A stretch of 64,000 bases of DNA from Poteriospumella lacustris (Eukaryota > Sar > Chrysophyceae > Chromulinales > Dinobryaceae). The stretch is taken from positions 124,001 to 188,000 of the forward strand of contig SMOI01000025.1 of assembly GCA_008000375.1 (NCBI GenBank), read 5' to 3'. The position numbers and the translations under genes are program-made. Every line of letters begins with the position of its first letter. The first letter of the stretch is position 1. Below the pieces are notes generated by a model. It searched no databases. It was given only the letters and a program-made list of their open reading frames with translations, and had not been told where the DNA came from. Shown one piece after another: positions 52,585 through 63,030 of this stretch.

Positions 52585-54549
52585 TTAGACGCGACTGTTG
52601 CCGATGATGGCGCTGAGGAAGATGCCGCCCAGTGCGACCAGCGACGTCCACAGCACCGCGAAGAGTCGTTCGGGGGTGATGCCGAGGCCAAAGAAGGTCC
52701 ACGCCGCCGGCGATTCGGTGAAGATGCGCAGCCATCGATTGCGGCCGCCGATGAGGGCGTAGTCGGCGTCGTCGGCGACGCGGAAGACGTCGTACATCTT
52801 GAGGAAGTACGAGTTGGCGAAGGCGATGGCCAGCACCGGGAAGCACAGCAGCACGAGGACGCGGATGACCAGGTAGACGATGAGGTTGATGACCCACAAC
52901 ACGTTGCCGAAGGTCGTCGTCGTGCGGGCGATCTGCAGCACGATGAGCACGTTCGACAGCGCCATGTACACCGCCAGGAACACGTACAACAACAGCACCG
53001 GTGACCAGAGCTCCCCGGCGCGGCGGAGCAAGGCGCACACGAATAGATAATGCTCCGTCGCGTCGCGGGAGATGATCCCCGCGACGACGTCGCCCTGTGC
53101 GGGCAGATGCAACGGTCGCGCCTGCAGCGCCCAGGCATCGCTGCTGCGGTGTGACGCGTCGCGTTCCTCGTTGTCGCCACTGTCGGCGCCGTCGCCGTCG
53201 CCGTCGTTGACGTTGCCGCGCGGTCCGCCTCGGCCACCGGGCACCGCGACGCGTCGCAGACTGTGGAACTTCTGCGTCCACGACTTCGACAGACGAAACG
53301 CGATCTCACAGCCGTAGGCGAGGCCCGTCAGACTCAAGAGCACCGAGGCGCCGTACAGGAACTGCTGGATGACGAGCGTCACGCCGAAGATGCTGGCGAT
53401 GAGCTCGATGCTGTAGAAGTGACACGCCGGGGCGTAGTACGCGCTGGACGACGCGCTGCAGAAGTCGCCCAGCAACATGGACACCTTCACGTAGAACATG
53501 ATAAGCACGTAGGCCGGGTAGCCGAGGAAGGTGAACAGCAACATGAAGCGATACGACGAGCGGTTGAAATTGATCTGCGCGATGTCGACGCCGTAGTCCC
53601 GCGTCAACACCTTCAGCGCCATGTTGAGCCAGCGATAGAAATAGAGCGATTGGGCTCCATCTGCCTTGGCCGCTTTGATGTACGTTCGACTGCCAAAGAG
53701 CGACGAGTGCAACTCGCGTTTGCCTCGTCGCCACAGGCGGTTGAACGTGTTGGCCATCGGAAACGTCTGGTCCACCGCTTCTTGAGCGATTTCGCGCTCT
53801 TCTTCCAAGCCAACGGAAGGAGAAACGGAGTCCACTGAGGCGCCGCCTCGGCTTTGTGAACGTGCTGCGCTTGCTGCGTTACCGCGTCGATTGGCGTTGC
53901 CGCGCCGATCGAAAAAGAGCGTCGCAGAGGGTCCCTGGACCATCGCACAGACCAGCAGGTACACCACAAACTCGAACACGCAGTTCAGATACGCATTTTG
54001 AAAGACGTTGTCGGAGATTTCCTTGGAGAACCCGCCCTGAAGGCTGAAGAACAACGCCATGTTCCAGCAGAACAGCACGTACGCCATCTGCACCATGCGA
54101 CGATGAAACACGAACTCCATTCCGGCACGCAAGAACGGCAGATGGACGGCGATTTCGTCGCTGTCTTCGTCGGCTAAATAGTTCCACAGACGCTCCCAGT
54201 CACTGAGAAACGTGAATTTCCCCAGCATATCGTACAGGGCTCCGTCGCCGTCACCGACGTCGCTCGCTGCTGCGGCCCGGTCGTCATCTTTGGCGCCCGC
54301 GCGGGATGCTTTCGTCCACACCACCGACCGGCAAATGAATCCTGTCTTATCAAAGATCTCTAAAACCCCAGACAGGGTCGAATCTTGCCGTGAAGGCTGT
54401 GCAGCATGGAGTTCAATGTCTTTGCCCAAAAACAACGGCGACTGTTGCTGGTCGTCCAGGGTGCGTCCAGATTTGAACAGTTTCTCCGAATACGTCGCAT
54501 ACCGCTTCAGCCAATCGCGAATATCGCGAACTTTCGCGGTATTCTCCAT
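52585..54549 (-). CDS. Multi-pass membrane protein, paralogue A of a divergent pair
   Basis: 654 residues from ATG at 54549, no intron; the frame is open upstream without ATG. A soluble head of about 150 residues (KVRDIRDWLKRYATYSEKLFKSGRTL, read in pieces; GFICRSVVW; FLSDWERLWNYLADEDSDEIAV) is followed by about eight or nine membrane helices. Conserved landmarks shared with paralogue B are FVFHRR, RLWRRGKRE, FYRWLNMALKVLTRDYG, YGCEIAFRL, FANSYFLKM, FRVAD, WLRIFTESPAAWTFFG and PERLFAVLWTSLVALGG. The loop between helices carries a Gly/Asp-rich insert. No transporter, channel or enzyme motif is recognised. It lies back to back with paralogue B, 510 bp apart, and is the more G+C-rich of the two. 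Confidence 0.8.
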   Translation of the reverse strand: MENTAKVRDIRDWLKRYATYSEKLFKSGRTLDDQQQSPLFLGKDIELHAAQPSRQDSTLSGVLEIFDKTGFICRSVVWTKASRAGAKDDDRAAAASDVGDGDGALYDMLGKFTFLSDWERLWNYLADEDSDEIAVHLPFLRAGMEFVFHRRMVQMAYVLFCWNMALFFSLQGGFSKEISDNVFQNAYLNCVFEFVVYLLVCAMVQGPSATLFFDRRGNANRRGNAASAARSQSRGGASVDSVSPSVGLEEEREIAQEAVDQTFPMANTFNRLWRRGKRELHSSLFGSRTYIKAAKADGAQSLYFYRWLNMALKVLTRDYGVDIAQINFNRSSYRFMLLFTFLGYPAYVLIMFYVKVSMLLGDFCSASSSAYYAPACHFYSIELIASIFGVTLVIQQFLYGASVLLSLTGLAYGCEIAFRLSKSWTQKFHSLRRVAVPGGRGGPRGNVNDGDGDGADSGDNEERDASHRSSDAWALQARPLHLPAQGDVVAGIISRDATEHYLFVCALLRRAGELWSPVLLLYVFLAVYMALSNVLIVLQIARTTTTFGNVLWVINLIVYLVIRVLVLLCFPVLAIAFANSYFLKMYDVFRVADDADYALIGGRNRWLRIFTESPAAWTFFGLGITPERLFAVLWTSLVALGGIFLSAIIGNSRV

Positions 54550-55059
54550 CGAAGCTGTTCGGTTTGTCTTTAAGATGACAATGTCGTCAGCAGTCCAAAA
54601 CCAATGATTCTCTTTACTAGCACGCACCGCTCAGAGGTGTCCGGCTCGAGTCCTCAAAGACGTATGCGAGTCCTATGCTACACTCCCTTTCCCATCAGCT
54701 GGGGATTGAAATGACAATGCCTTTTGCCAGTGTGTAAGTACTGTCGAAGAGACGTCGGTGGTGCTTGGTGCTTGGTGCTTGGTGCTTGGTGCTCGGCTGC
54801 TGCTGGTCAGTCGTCGTCACCATGTGCAAAAGGCGTTACAAAATTGATGTCGCAGCTGCACCCGTCGAGGTCAACAATGATCGAGCTGCTGGGTCGACGG
54901 TACCAGGTAGAAAGGGAAGGAAAACGATCAAATGACCATCGTAATCACATAAATGATAACGAGGGGGTGTCGAAAAAGTCTTATACTGGGTGGCCGTAAC
55001 TTTTTCCTTCTTTTTCCTTTTGTAGATCATCGATTTCTAGACGCTGAAAGACAGAGTCA
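54550..55059. promoter_or_regulatory. Shared divergent upstream region of the membrane-protein pair
   Basis: 510 bp between the two start codons. A tandem repeat of GTGCTTG (four exact units and one variant, 54761-54795) lies near the middle. The pair must be driven from here, perhaps from one bidirectional promoter; this is inferred from position only. The sequence shows no mirror symmetry, so the inverted duplication did not include it or it has since diverged. Confidence 0.5.
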
Positions 55060-56997
55060 ATGCCGACCGTGTCCAATGTCGATGGCAGCGACAGCAAGGT
55101 GCGCGACATACGGGAATGGCTTCAGCGCTATGCCAAATTTTCTCATCGCTTGTTCAAGTCGGGACGTGCGGTGGAAGATCAGTTGCAGTCACCAATGTTC
55201 TCGAGTGCTGACATCGAGATGCAAGGGCCTGCCGATGCCGCCAATGCAAACAGCAGCAGCGGAACTGTTTTCGAAAGAACGGGATTTGTCTGTCGATCGA
55301 TAATATGGAAGGAAGAAGCGAATCAGGCGGAATCTGAACCTCTGACGACAAGTGGGAGCGAAGTGATTGGAAAATATACTTTTCTGAGCGACTGGGAGAG
55401 GCTTTGGAACTTTCTGGCCGACGAAGACAGCGATGAAATCGCCGTGCAGCTCCCCTTTCTTCGAGCAGCAATAGAATTTGTATTCCATCGGCGAATAGTG
55501 CAGATGATGTACATCTTGTTCGTCTGGAACGTGAGTCTCTTCAGCATATTGATTGCTCACTATGAGCGAAACTCCCGCGGGCTAACGGGGGCCAATTTCT
55601 TGGACGCGACGTTTGAGTTGTCCATCTACTTGCTGGTGCACATTTTGTTCAAAGGAACGGGGGCTATTCGACCGAGCAATGTCTTTTTCTCTCCCAAGAC
55701 CCGCAAGGCCAAAGACGGCAACGATGCGGCGCCCGCTGCGATGCCTGCCTCGCTGGAGGACCAAGAGACCGCCCAGGAAGCCGTTGATGAGGAATTTCCC
55801 ATCTCATCAACCTTGCAACGACTCTGGCGAAGAGGCAAACGAGAAATTCGCTTCATTTTCGGGGCGGGTGACGAGCAGGCCGGGGTACCCCGCGCACGAG
55901 ACACGAAAGCCCGTAAGCGAGACAAGCGGCAGTCGTTGTTCTTCTACCGGTGGATCAATATGGCGCTCAAGATTCTCACACGTGATTATGGCCTCGACTT
56001 GACGAAGATCAGCTTCAACCGGCAATCGTACCGCCTCACGGTCTTCTTCGCCGTCGTGTTGTTCCCGATCTACTGCACGATCAACGGCTACGTGCAGTAC
56101 GTGACCGCCATTCGCATCGCGTGCAGTGCTCACGGTGAAAGCATCGAGGAGCATTCGTGCGGCTTTTATACGTTCCAGTTTATCTTCAGCGGCTTTGGCC
56201 TATCGTTCGTCCTCATCCAGTCGATCTACGGCTCGTGCATCATCCTCGCGCTGGCCTCGCTGGCCTACGGAGGTGAGATTGCCTTCCGTTTGGCCGAGTG
56301 CTGGACGCTCAAGTACCACAGTCTACGGCGAGTGGAAGTGCAAGTCGATGAGCCAACGGCTGCGCTTGCCACCGCTGTCAACGCGTCCGCGTCTGCGAGT
56401 ACGCCGGGTGCAACGGTGGTCCACCACCGGCGACGTGCGTCGATGGCGCAGATCCCGTCGGAAGACACGCTAATACTGCCCATGGACGCGCAGAAGATGA
56501 AAGCATTGCTGTCTCGTGACGCCAGCGAGCATTATCTGTTCATTTGTGAGCTGCTGCGTCGAGCGAGTGAGTTGTGGTCGCCGATTCTGACGCTGTTCAT
56601 CTTCCTCGCGCTGTACGTGTGTCTAGCCGATGTGATCTATGTCGTCGCCATTGTCGGCACCGCCAACACGTTTGCATCGACGGTGTTGATCATTCGGCTG
56701 TCGATCTACGTGTTCATCCGCGTGGTCGTCCTCTTCTTCTACCCGGTTCTGTCCTTCGCCTTTGCCAACTCGTACTTCATCAAGATGAACGACATCTTCC
56801 GTGTCGCGGATGCGTCCGACTTCGCCCTCATTGGCGGACGCGATCGATGGCTGCGCATTTTCACGGAATCACCGGCGGCGTGGACGTTTTTCGGCGTTTC
56901 TGTCACGCCCAGTCGACTCTTCGCGGTGCTGTGGACGTCGCTGGTGGCCCTCGGAGGTCTGTTCCTCAGCTCCATCATCAGCTCGTCGACTAGGTGA
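55060..56997 (+). CDS. Multi-pass membrane protein, paralogue B of a divergent pair
   Basis: 645 residues, no intron. Same layout as paralogue A: soluble head (KVRDIREWLQRYAKFSHRLF, GFVCRSIIW, FLSDWERLWNFLADEDSDEI), FVFHRR, then about eight or nine helices. Identity is highest in the head block, around RLWRRGKRE and in the last 150 residues (EHYLFICELLRRASELWSP, FANSYFIKMNDIFRVAD, WLRIFTESPAAWTFFG, PSRLFAVLWTSLVALGG), while the loops differ freely. That pattern points to an old duplication with both copies under selection. Residues about 430-480 form a variable Ala/Thr-rich loop with HHRRRASM, a possible phosphosite. Function unknown. Lack of introns in both suggests their common ancestor was intronless. 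Confidence 0.8.
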   Translation: MPTVSNVDGSDSKVRDIREWLQRYAKFSHRLFKSGRAVEDQLQSPMFSSADIEMQGPADAANANSSSGTVFERTGFVCRSIIWKEEANQAESEPLTTSGSEVIGKYTFLSDWERLWNFLADEDSDEIAVQLPFLRAAIEFVFHRRIVQMMYILFVWNVSLFSILIAHYERNSRGLTGANFLDATFELSIYLLVHILFKGTGAIRPSNVFFSPKTRKAKDGNDAAPAAMPASLEDQETAQEAVDEEFPISSTLQRLWRRGKREIRFIFGAGDEQAGVPRARDTKARKRDKRQSLFFYRWINMALKILTRDYGLDLTKISFNRQSYRLTVFFAVVLFPIYCTINGYVQYVTAIRIACSAHGESIEEHSCGFYTFQFIFSGFGLSFVLIQSIYGSCIILALASLAYGGEIAFRLAECWTLKYHSLRRVEVQVDEPTAALATAVNASASASTPGATVVHHRRRASMAQIPSEDTLILPMDAQKMKALLSRDASEHYLFICELLRRASELWSPILTLFIFLALYVCLADVIYVVAIVGTANTFASTVLIIRLSIYVFIRVVVLFFYPVLSFAFANSYFIKMNDIFRVADASDFALIGGRDRWLRIFTESPAAWTFFGVSVTPSRLFAVLWTSLVALGGLFLSSIISSSTR

Positions 56998-57653
56998 ACA
57001 CCGCGTGCGCTGTCCCTCTATTTTGCCTATTGCCACCGTTTGCGTCTGTGATCGCTAATTCATTCCACGTCCTATGGCCGTGCGTATTGTATCACCGGGG
57101 GAGGGGGCGGCCTCGGCGTCGTCAGTGTGCGATCTGTAGTACTGTGTGCTGTCGAGCCATGCGCTTCCTTTTGCCTATTAGCTCCTCTTTACTAAGTATC
57201 CTTTTCTTCCCAAACTCTCAAACGACATCGTTCGACTTGTCCAGGACGCTCTGTGAGCGAACGAGCTTCTCCCTGCAACTTTCGACCTTCTGCGGCACAG
57301 GCCCTGCTCAGTAATTCCTTCACAAGAAGAAAGAAGTAGATTTAATCACACACATAGTTTGATGCAGATAACGTGCTACAAGAACAGTAAAGATTGACGT
57401 TAGGGGGTGAACTGTTCCATGTACAAACAACAATGGACCATGGATAATGCGGTAGGCGCCAGGTGAGTGACGCATCAATTTGAAACGCTCGAGATGTCGT
57501 CGTCATCATCCACCGCTGCGAAGTCTCCGCGACGGTCGACCGCGACAGAAAGAGGCGATCAATGGCAGCGAAGCAAAGCCCCACGATCACAACGTTCTGA
57601 GAAGACGGAGAGCAAGGTGGAGTCCTCTCTGAAGTAAAAGTAGGTAGAGTCCT
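56998..57653 (+). other. Intergenic region without a supported gene
   Basis: 656 bp between two plus-strand genes, lower in G+C than its neighbours. It holds the 3' end of paralogue B and the promoter of the next gene. Short frames on both strands show no family pattern. Confidence 0.4.
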
Positions 57654-58778
57654 ATGCATGGGTGGTGCACGTGGCCGTTGGTTTGCCTCCTCTTGCTCCT
57701 GTCCCTGATCTCATCAATGACTCCTGCTGCATCGATCGTCTCCCGGACGACATGCAAGGTTATCCGAAGGAACTTGTCCACCGCGGCTGCTGTAGCTCCT
57801 TGTGATTCCATCGCGCCAACGTGGTGGGTGGAGGCGGCGAAACGGCATCAGCGCGAGTTCGTGTCGACGTTCTACCCACCCGGCGACTCGTTGGACCGTC
57901 GGCAGCACGCGAAGAACAGTCATCCCATCTACAACTTCCTGCACCGGTACTACAAGTGCAAGGTTGGGGATGTCATCAAATACAGCCCAGGGTTCGACGT
58001 ACCAATGCAGTTGCAGGGCTGCGAAGAGCAGGCGCTGCAGTACCTGCACCCCGACTTCTTGTCGGTACACCCGGAGACGAAAACCGCCGTCTATGATCGA
58101 CAGCGTTTACGAGACAAGTTATCTCCTGACCTGAAACTGGGCTGGATCGATTTAGGACACAGTTTGCGGACATTAGAGGCGCTGAATCAACGGTCGCCGT
58201 TCTACGGCTGTTTCGGGTTCCACGAATGGGCAATGCTCTACTCTGGTGGAGAAGCAGCGCGACGGGGTGGCCCAGGACAATTGAAAAAGCATCAAGGGGC
58301 GTTGCCTCTTCGCGTATCGCAAGAAACCATCGACAAAGTCGTCGAATCCAGCTCGATACGCTGCACACACTTCGACGCGTGGCGGTTCTTCCACCCCGCC
58401 GCGCAGCCGCTGAACGTGGTCCATCCGATGACGCGGTCCCTGCAGCCACAACACGACCAACCCGGCTGCATCCACGCGAACATGGACCTCTTCAAGTATG
58501 CGCTGCAGTTGTACCCGCTGGCCTCCAGTGGCCTGCTGCAACGCGCCTGGGCCATCGCCTTGCGCGCGCGCAAAATCGACATGCGCGCGTCCCCGTACGA
58601 CTGTTCGCAGTTTGACGAGTGCGCGGACGGTCCGATTCTCGTCGAGACGAAAGAAGGACGCGCCCAATACGTTGAAGAGCAGCAAGCGCTGTATCGGGCC
58701 GCTGCACCGCTGCGGGAGGAGCTGCTGCAGCTCTACCGCGCGGTGCTGACCACGCCCGCGCCACCCGCTGCGCGGTAG
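57654..58778 (+). CDS. Bacterial-type protein annotated as 3-methyladenine DNA glycosylase, with signal-like leader
   Basis: Intronless, 374 residues. From residue 55 the sequence follows a protein known mainly from bacteria: HPIYNFLHRYYKC, KYSPGFDV, GCFGFHEWAMLY, RCTHFDAWRFFHP, PLNVVHPMTR, DQPGCIHANMDLFKYA, IDMRASPYDCSQF and ETKEGRAQYVEEQ. In databases such proteins often carry the name 3-methyladenine DNA glycosylase, but I know of no firm proof, and it lacks the helix-hairpin-helix of the AlkA family. The first 25 residues are a strong hydrophobic signal (WPLVCLLLLLSLISSM), followed by an Arg/Ser/Thr/Ala-rich stretch (SRTTCKVIRRNLSTAAA), so it should enter the secretory route or a complex organelle rather than the nucleus. 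That sits badly with nuclear DNA repair. Confidence 0.75.
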   Translation: MHGWCTWPLVCLLLLLSLISSMTPAASIVSRTTCKVIRRNLSTAAAVAPCDSIAPTWWVEAAKRHQREFVSTFYPPGDSLDRRQHAKNSHPIYNFLHRYYKCKVGDVIKYSPGFDVPMQLQGCEEQALQYLHPDFLSVHPETKTAVYDRQRLRDKLSPDLKLGWIDLGHSLRTLEALNQRSPFYGCFGFHEWAMLYSGGEAARRGGPGQLKKHQGALPLRVSQETIDKVVESSSIRCTHFDAWRFFHPAAQPLNVVHPMTRSLQPQHDQPGCIHANMDLFKYALQLYPLASSGLLQRAWAIALRARKIDMRASPYDCSQFDECADGPILVETKEGRAQYVEEQQALYRAAAPLREELLQLYRAVLTTPAPPAAR

Positions 58779-58899
58779 CCGTCGTGTCTGTCCGCCTGCA
58801 TCCATCGCAGCGCAGCACCCACCGCCCTGTACATTTGTCTGTAACACATTGAATAACGCTCTTGTCGACCGTGTGGTCAGGTCCAGTGGAAGCGCGCTT

Positions 58900-58945
58900 C
58901 AGCGACAGCGACAGCGACAGGGACAGCGACAGCGACAGCGACAGG
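58900..58945. repeat. Hexamer tandem repeat CAGCGA
   Basis: Seven to eight CAGCGA units with one GGG interruption, in the 229 bp between the stops of two converging genes. Confidence 0.8.
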
Positions 58946-59007
58946 GGCGGGGTTATGTACAATGGGCGCGACCCGCAGCCCAGCTCACTACGCTACGGTA
59001 CGGTACG

Positions 59008-60096
59008 CTACAGGTGCAGCACGACGGCGAAGCCGTTGGACAGCACCACGACGACGCGGTGGTTGCGGATGTGGGTGGACGTCGCGAGGGCTTTGCCCGT
59101 GAGGAAATGGACGCGGTTCCGCACCGCGTGGCGCAAGAGACCCGTGGCGGTGAGGTCGTAGCGCTTCTTGCGCGTGACGGTGACGCGGTTGCCCTCGACG
59201 AGCTGCAGCCGCACCAACACACACGACTTCTGCGACCACGCGACGACAATGGGCGCTTCACCTGCGCGGTACGTCTCTGCGCCCAGAATGAAGCTCTGCA
59301 GCAACGAGGCCGGTGCCTTGGACACCATCGTCGACGGCATCGACGATACGCCTAGCGACGCCGACGAGAACGACGGCCCCACCACCACGTCGCCGTCGCC
59401 ATCGCCGTCGTAGTCGTTGTCACCGCCCGCCGCAGTCGCCGCCGGCTCCTGCAACACCTGCGAGGCCGATTTCACTTGCGAATACGTCGACTGGTGAAAC
59501 GAACCGCCCTGGTTGGCCGTGGCCAAGGCGACGGGCTTCAGACCGTCGATCTCGTTGAACTCGAACCACTCGTCGATCGAGTGGGCGCACAGACCCATCA
59601 GCACGCACTGCAGACTCGCGTGGTCGATGTAGTCCCACACCCACGTGACACGCAGCTGCACGTCTTGGCCCGCGGGCGACAGCTGCACCTCCGTCATGCA
59701 CTCCATCTTCAGCGCGTCGACGATCACGATCACGTCGCGCGCCTTCTGCAGCACCAGCCACAGTCGGTCCTCACGCGACGACGGCGAAGCGTCCTCTGCG
59801 TCGTCAGGCGGCCCGTGACGTGCGCGGTCCCCGCCGTCGGTGTCGTTCGGTTGACGCTGCAGCAGCGTCACGTGCAACGGGGCGAACGGCAGCGTCATCG
59901 ACCGCGACGGTCGCTTCGCGGCGGTAGCGGTGGCGTTGCGCAGCGCACCGAGCGGCGGTTGACTCGACACCGACGACGACCCCAAACTGCCGGCGTCGGA
60001 TTCGTCGTCAGCGGCGGCGGTTGTGGTCGCCGCCTTCTGCGACGATCGCGACCGCGCGGTCGGCGGGTTGCTGTCGCCACGTGCCGCGGCTCTGCC

Positions 60097-60181
<85 letters not shown>

Positions 60182-62640
60182 GACGATCGGTGGCCTGTCG
60201 CACGAGGCGGCGGGTGCGTCGGTGTCGACGTAGCCCCAGCAGCAGCAGCAGCTGTCGTGTCGGTTTTCTTCGTTGTCCGTCCCGCGGCGATGCCTCCGGT
60301 CGGACGCTCCTCCGACGGCGACGTATCGTCGGCGGCCGCGTACGTCTCGAACAAATGCAGCTCCCTGCGGCCGTGAAGCGCGACGAACTGCAGGCCGAAA
60401 TCCGACCAGAAGACGTCCGTCGCAGGCAAGCGACTCGCGCGCGCGCTTTGTTCCACGTTCCACAGCAACGGCAGCGGGTTCGCCGTGGACGTGTCGCGGG
60501 TCTTGCGCAGGCTGCCCTGCAGCGACCAGTTCGACATCGCCGCCAACGATTCACCCGCCGCCGAAGCGACGCTGCCCTCACCCAACGCGCGACCAGCCTC
60601 GCCCGGGCCCAGCGGGCCGTTGTCTGCGTCGTGGTCAGCGTCGCTGGCTGCCGGTTGAGAGGCGTCGTCAGCGCCGCCCGCGTCGTCGTCGGCATCGTCG
60701 TCGGCGCCGCTGTCCTCCTCCCGCAGCAGGTCGAAGACCGGCAGCTCCGCTTCCTTCGCCACCGCATCGACGGCGTCAGCGTCGTGGAGACTGCCCTCCG
60801 CGACGGACTCGGCGAGTGCCACCAGCGGAGCGTCGGTGGCGAAGCGCGCGTCGACGGTCAAACTGACCGCGTGCACCGCACCGGTGCGGTGCCCGCTGCA
60901 CAGCATCACGCGCTTCTCCTGACGCCAGCATCGACCGTCGCTGCTGGCCAAACACGTGACGTGGTGGCTGGGAAGCACGTTTTGATGCAGCAGCGCTCCC
61001 GTGACGACGTCCCAGAGCTGCAGCACGCCGAGCCAGTCGACGGTCACCACCGCGTTCAGCGCCGGCAGGACGAGGCTGCAGTCGATGACTTTGCTGCCCA
61101 CCGTCGCTGCGTCTTGGACGGGGAACGTGTTGTGGCCGTCCGGACGCAACGACCGTAGCTTGTGGTTGCCACGGTCACAGGGCAGCACGGCGCATGCGCC
61201 GACGCGCACCACTGACGCGATGCCCTTCGCCAGACGCACCTGCACCGCCTCGCGCGTCGACTCACAGAAACACTGTACGAGCACCGCTTTCAGATCGCGT
61301 TTCGACGTTACGGAGTCGTTGTCACCGCCGTAGACGTACGAGGCAGAGAGGGACGCGGTGGGCAACGTCGATGGCGGAGCGACGAAGACGGCGGAGGGTC
61401 CGTGCGAGGCGGGGAAGAGGACGAGGTCGTGCACCACGTGCAAACGGTTCGACTTCACCGAGATTTGCGCAATGGACAAGCGACCGCTCGTGTCGCCGAC
61501 GTAGGCGTACAGATTGCGCGGATCGATGTGCACCATGGTCACCTGCTGGCCCTCGCAGAAGGCCGCCTCGTCGAGGACGATGCTCCACTGCCCCACCACT
61601 TTGGACTCGCAGCTCCGCGTACGCGACTCCTCGTCACTGCCGCCTGCACGCACGTCGTCGTCTCGATTCCGGAAGTGGTATTTCCACAGCACAACGCGGC
61701 CATCGATGTCGCCACTCAGGGCGTAGTCACAACAGCCGTCGTGCACCGAGGACACGGCGCTGATTTGGCTTCGATGCGGCGTCGACAGCGATTCTCGCAT
61801 AGAATCCCACGTCGCCTCCTCGGTGACCTTCTCCCATGCGGCCAGGTTCAAGACCGACAGCTGACTGGACAGTCCGTTGCGACAGACCAAAGAGACGTCG
61901 CCTGCGGTGCTCTTCCAGATCGCGTACATCAGCGACTCGGACGCAGATGGACCCATCAGCTTCGCTATCCAGGCGTTCTCTAGCGATTTATTTGAGAACA
62001 ATAGACTCAGTGCCTGCTGATCTTGTGAGCAGTCCGCATCGTAGCGTAGCACCGTCACGCTCAGGTTGGTCTCCAGGACGATCAGATTCACGTCCGACAC
62101 GAAGGTCACCGTCGGATGGGAGCCCTCGGAGATATACAGGCCTATCTCTCTGGTGCTTGCTAAAGGATGCAAGAGGCGCAATTTCAACGAAGAGTCGTGG
62201 ACGAAATCGTCCGCGTTCGCCCAAATTTTCCCGCTCGGCGCCTGCGACTGTTGCGACCCGTCACCGGCAGCTTCTTGATTTTGCTGATAGAAATTGCTGA
62301 GGAACGGCGATCTTGTCGTCGGGGCTACAACGTCCCAGATTTCTTCCAAAACGCACACACCAATTTCGTCGCTAGTGAGCAACAATACAAAGTACAGCGC
62401 TTCGTCCTTCTCGACGATGCCGAAGCTGCGGACATTTTCAGCTAAGGGAATCGCTCTTTGCGATAAATCTTGATAGGGTATTGGGTGTGGGACATAAAAT
62501 AAATTCGAATCCAAGAGAAAGCTTACGCCATGCGACGAGAACTTCAGATTACTACATGCTCTCCCCGCCCAACTGGCAGCGTTGTTGAAGAGCACCTCGA
62601 TCTGCAGATCTTCCACATCGGGAGGATTGGCTCGATGCAT
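59008..62640 (-). CDS. Large beta-propeller-like protein with a polyglutamine tract
   Basis: 1,210 residues from ATG at 62640; the frame is open about 20 codons further upstream with no ATG, and those residues look protein-like, so a short 5' exon may be missing. Repeated beta-rich blocks such as SLVCRNGLSSQLSVLNL, YALSGDIDGRVVLWKYHF, YAYVGDTSGRLSIAQI, VVTVDWLGVLQLWDVVTGALL and MLCSGHRTGAVHAVSL resemble WD40 blades (GH-WD-like spacing, VVLWK, LQLWD). After the propeller comes an Ala/Asp-rich acidic stretch, then a tract of 27 Gln, and a second beta-rich part ending in VVVVLSNGFAVVLHL. No signal or membrane helix. The function cannot be named; a scaffold of a large complex is plausible. It converges on the gene at 57654. 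Confidence 0.75.
60100..60180 (-). repeat. Pure (CAG)27 coding microsatellite
   Basis: 81 bases of CTG on the plus strand, CAG on the coding strand, with no interruption, giving 27 Gln inside the 1,210-residue protein. Flanked by Ser-Ser and Arg-Gly codons. Confidence 0.98.
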
Positions 62641-63030
62641 CACATACACTTGGGCACTCTGATCCAACTGTACCGATAATGAATAGTGTCGTTGCTGCTT
62701 CAAAGCATTCCACCCAGGTTAAATGATTATAAATGTTTCATTGTGTTCGTTGGTCGCGTGCAACGACTCTTCAAATCAGGTGATGCATGACGACGACGAC
62801 GGCAACAGTCCGAGGTCCGAGGCATCAAAATGAAACGGCCACAACCCTCGTCGCAGCAGGAGGCTTCTTCCGCTGTGGGTGCTGTGTGGATGGATTCCGA
62901 AGAGTAAAGAAGCCGGGTTGAAATCTTCTTATTGAAGATTCTTTTCATGTATAGATCTTACTTCATCCCTTTCACAGTTACTCCGGTTACTTCTCTTATA
63001 CGCCGAGCTCTCTCCGTTACATCGTGAACC
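62641..63030. other. Divergent intergenic region before the mARC gene
   Basis: 390 bp between two start codons. A minus-strand frame of 73 codons (62727-62948) begins with ATG but is Cys/Arg-rich and patternless, and is not counted as a gene. Confidence 0.4.

Noticed and set aside
682-54848. The 15-mer CGTTACAAAATTGAT at 682-696 and again at 54834-54848, both upstream of genes
   Set aside because: In 64 kb a few shared 15-mers are expected by chance when both strands are counted, and the flanks do not match.
59476-61158. 560-codon plus-strand frame opposite the polyQ protein
   Set aside because: Composition is Arg/Leu/Val-rich with a 27-residue poly-Leu from the CTG run; it is the antisense of a better supported frame.
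62727-62948. 73-codon minus-strand frame beginning with ATG
   Set aside because: Cys/Arg-rich, patternless, and placed in a divergent promoter region.
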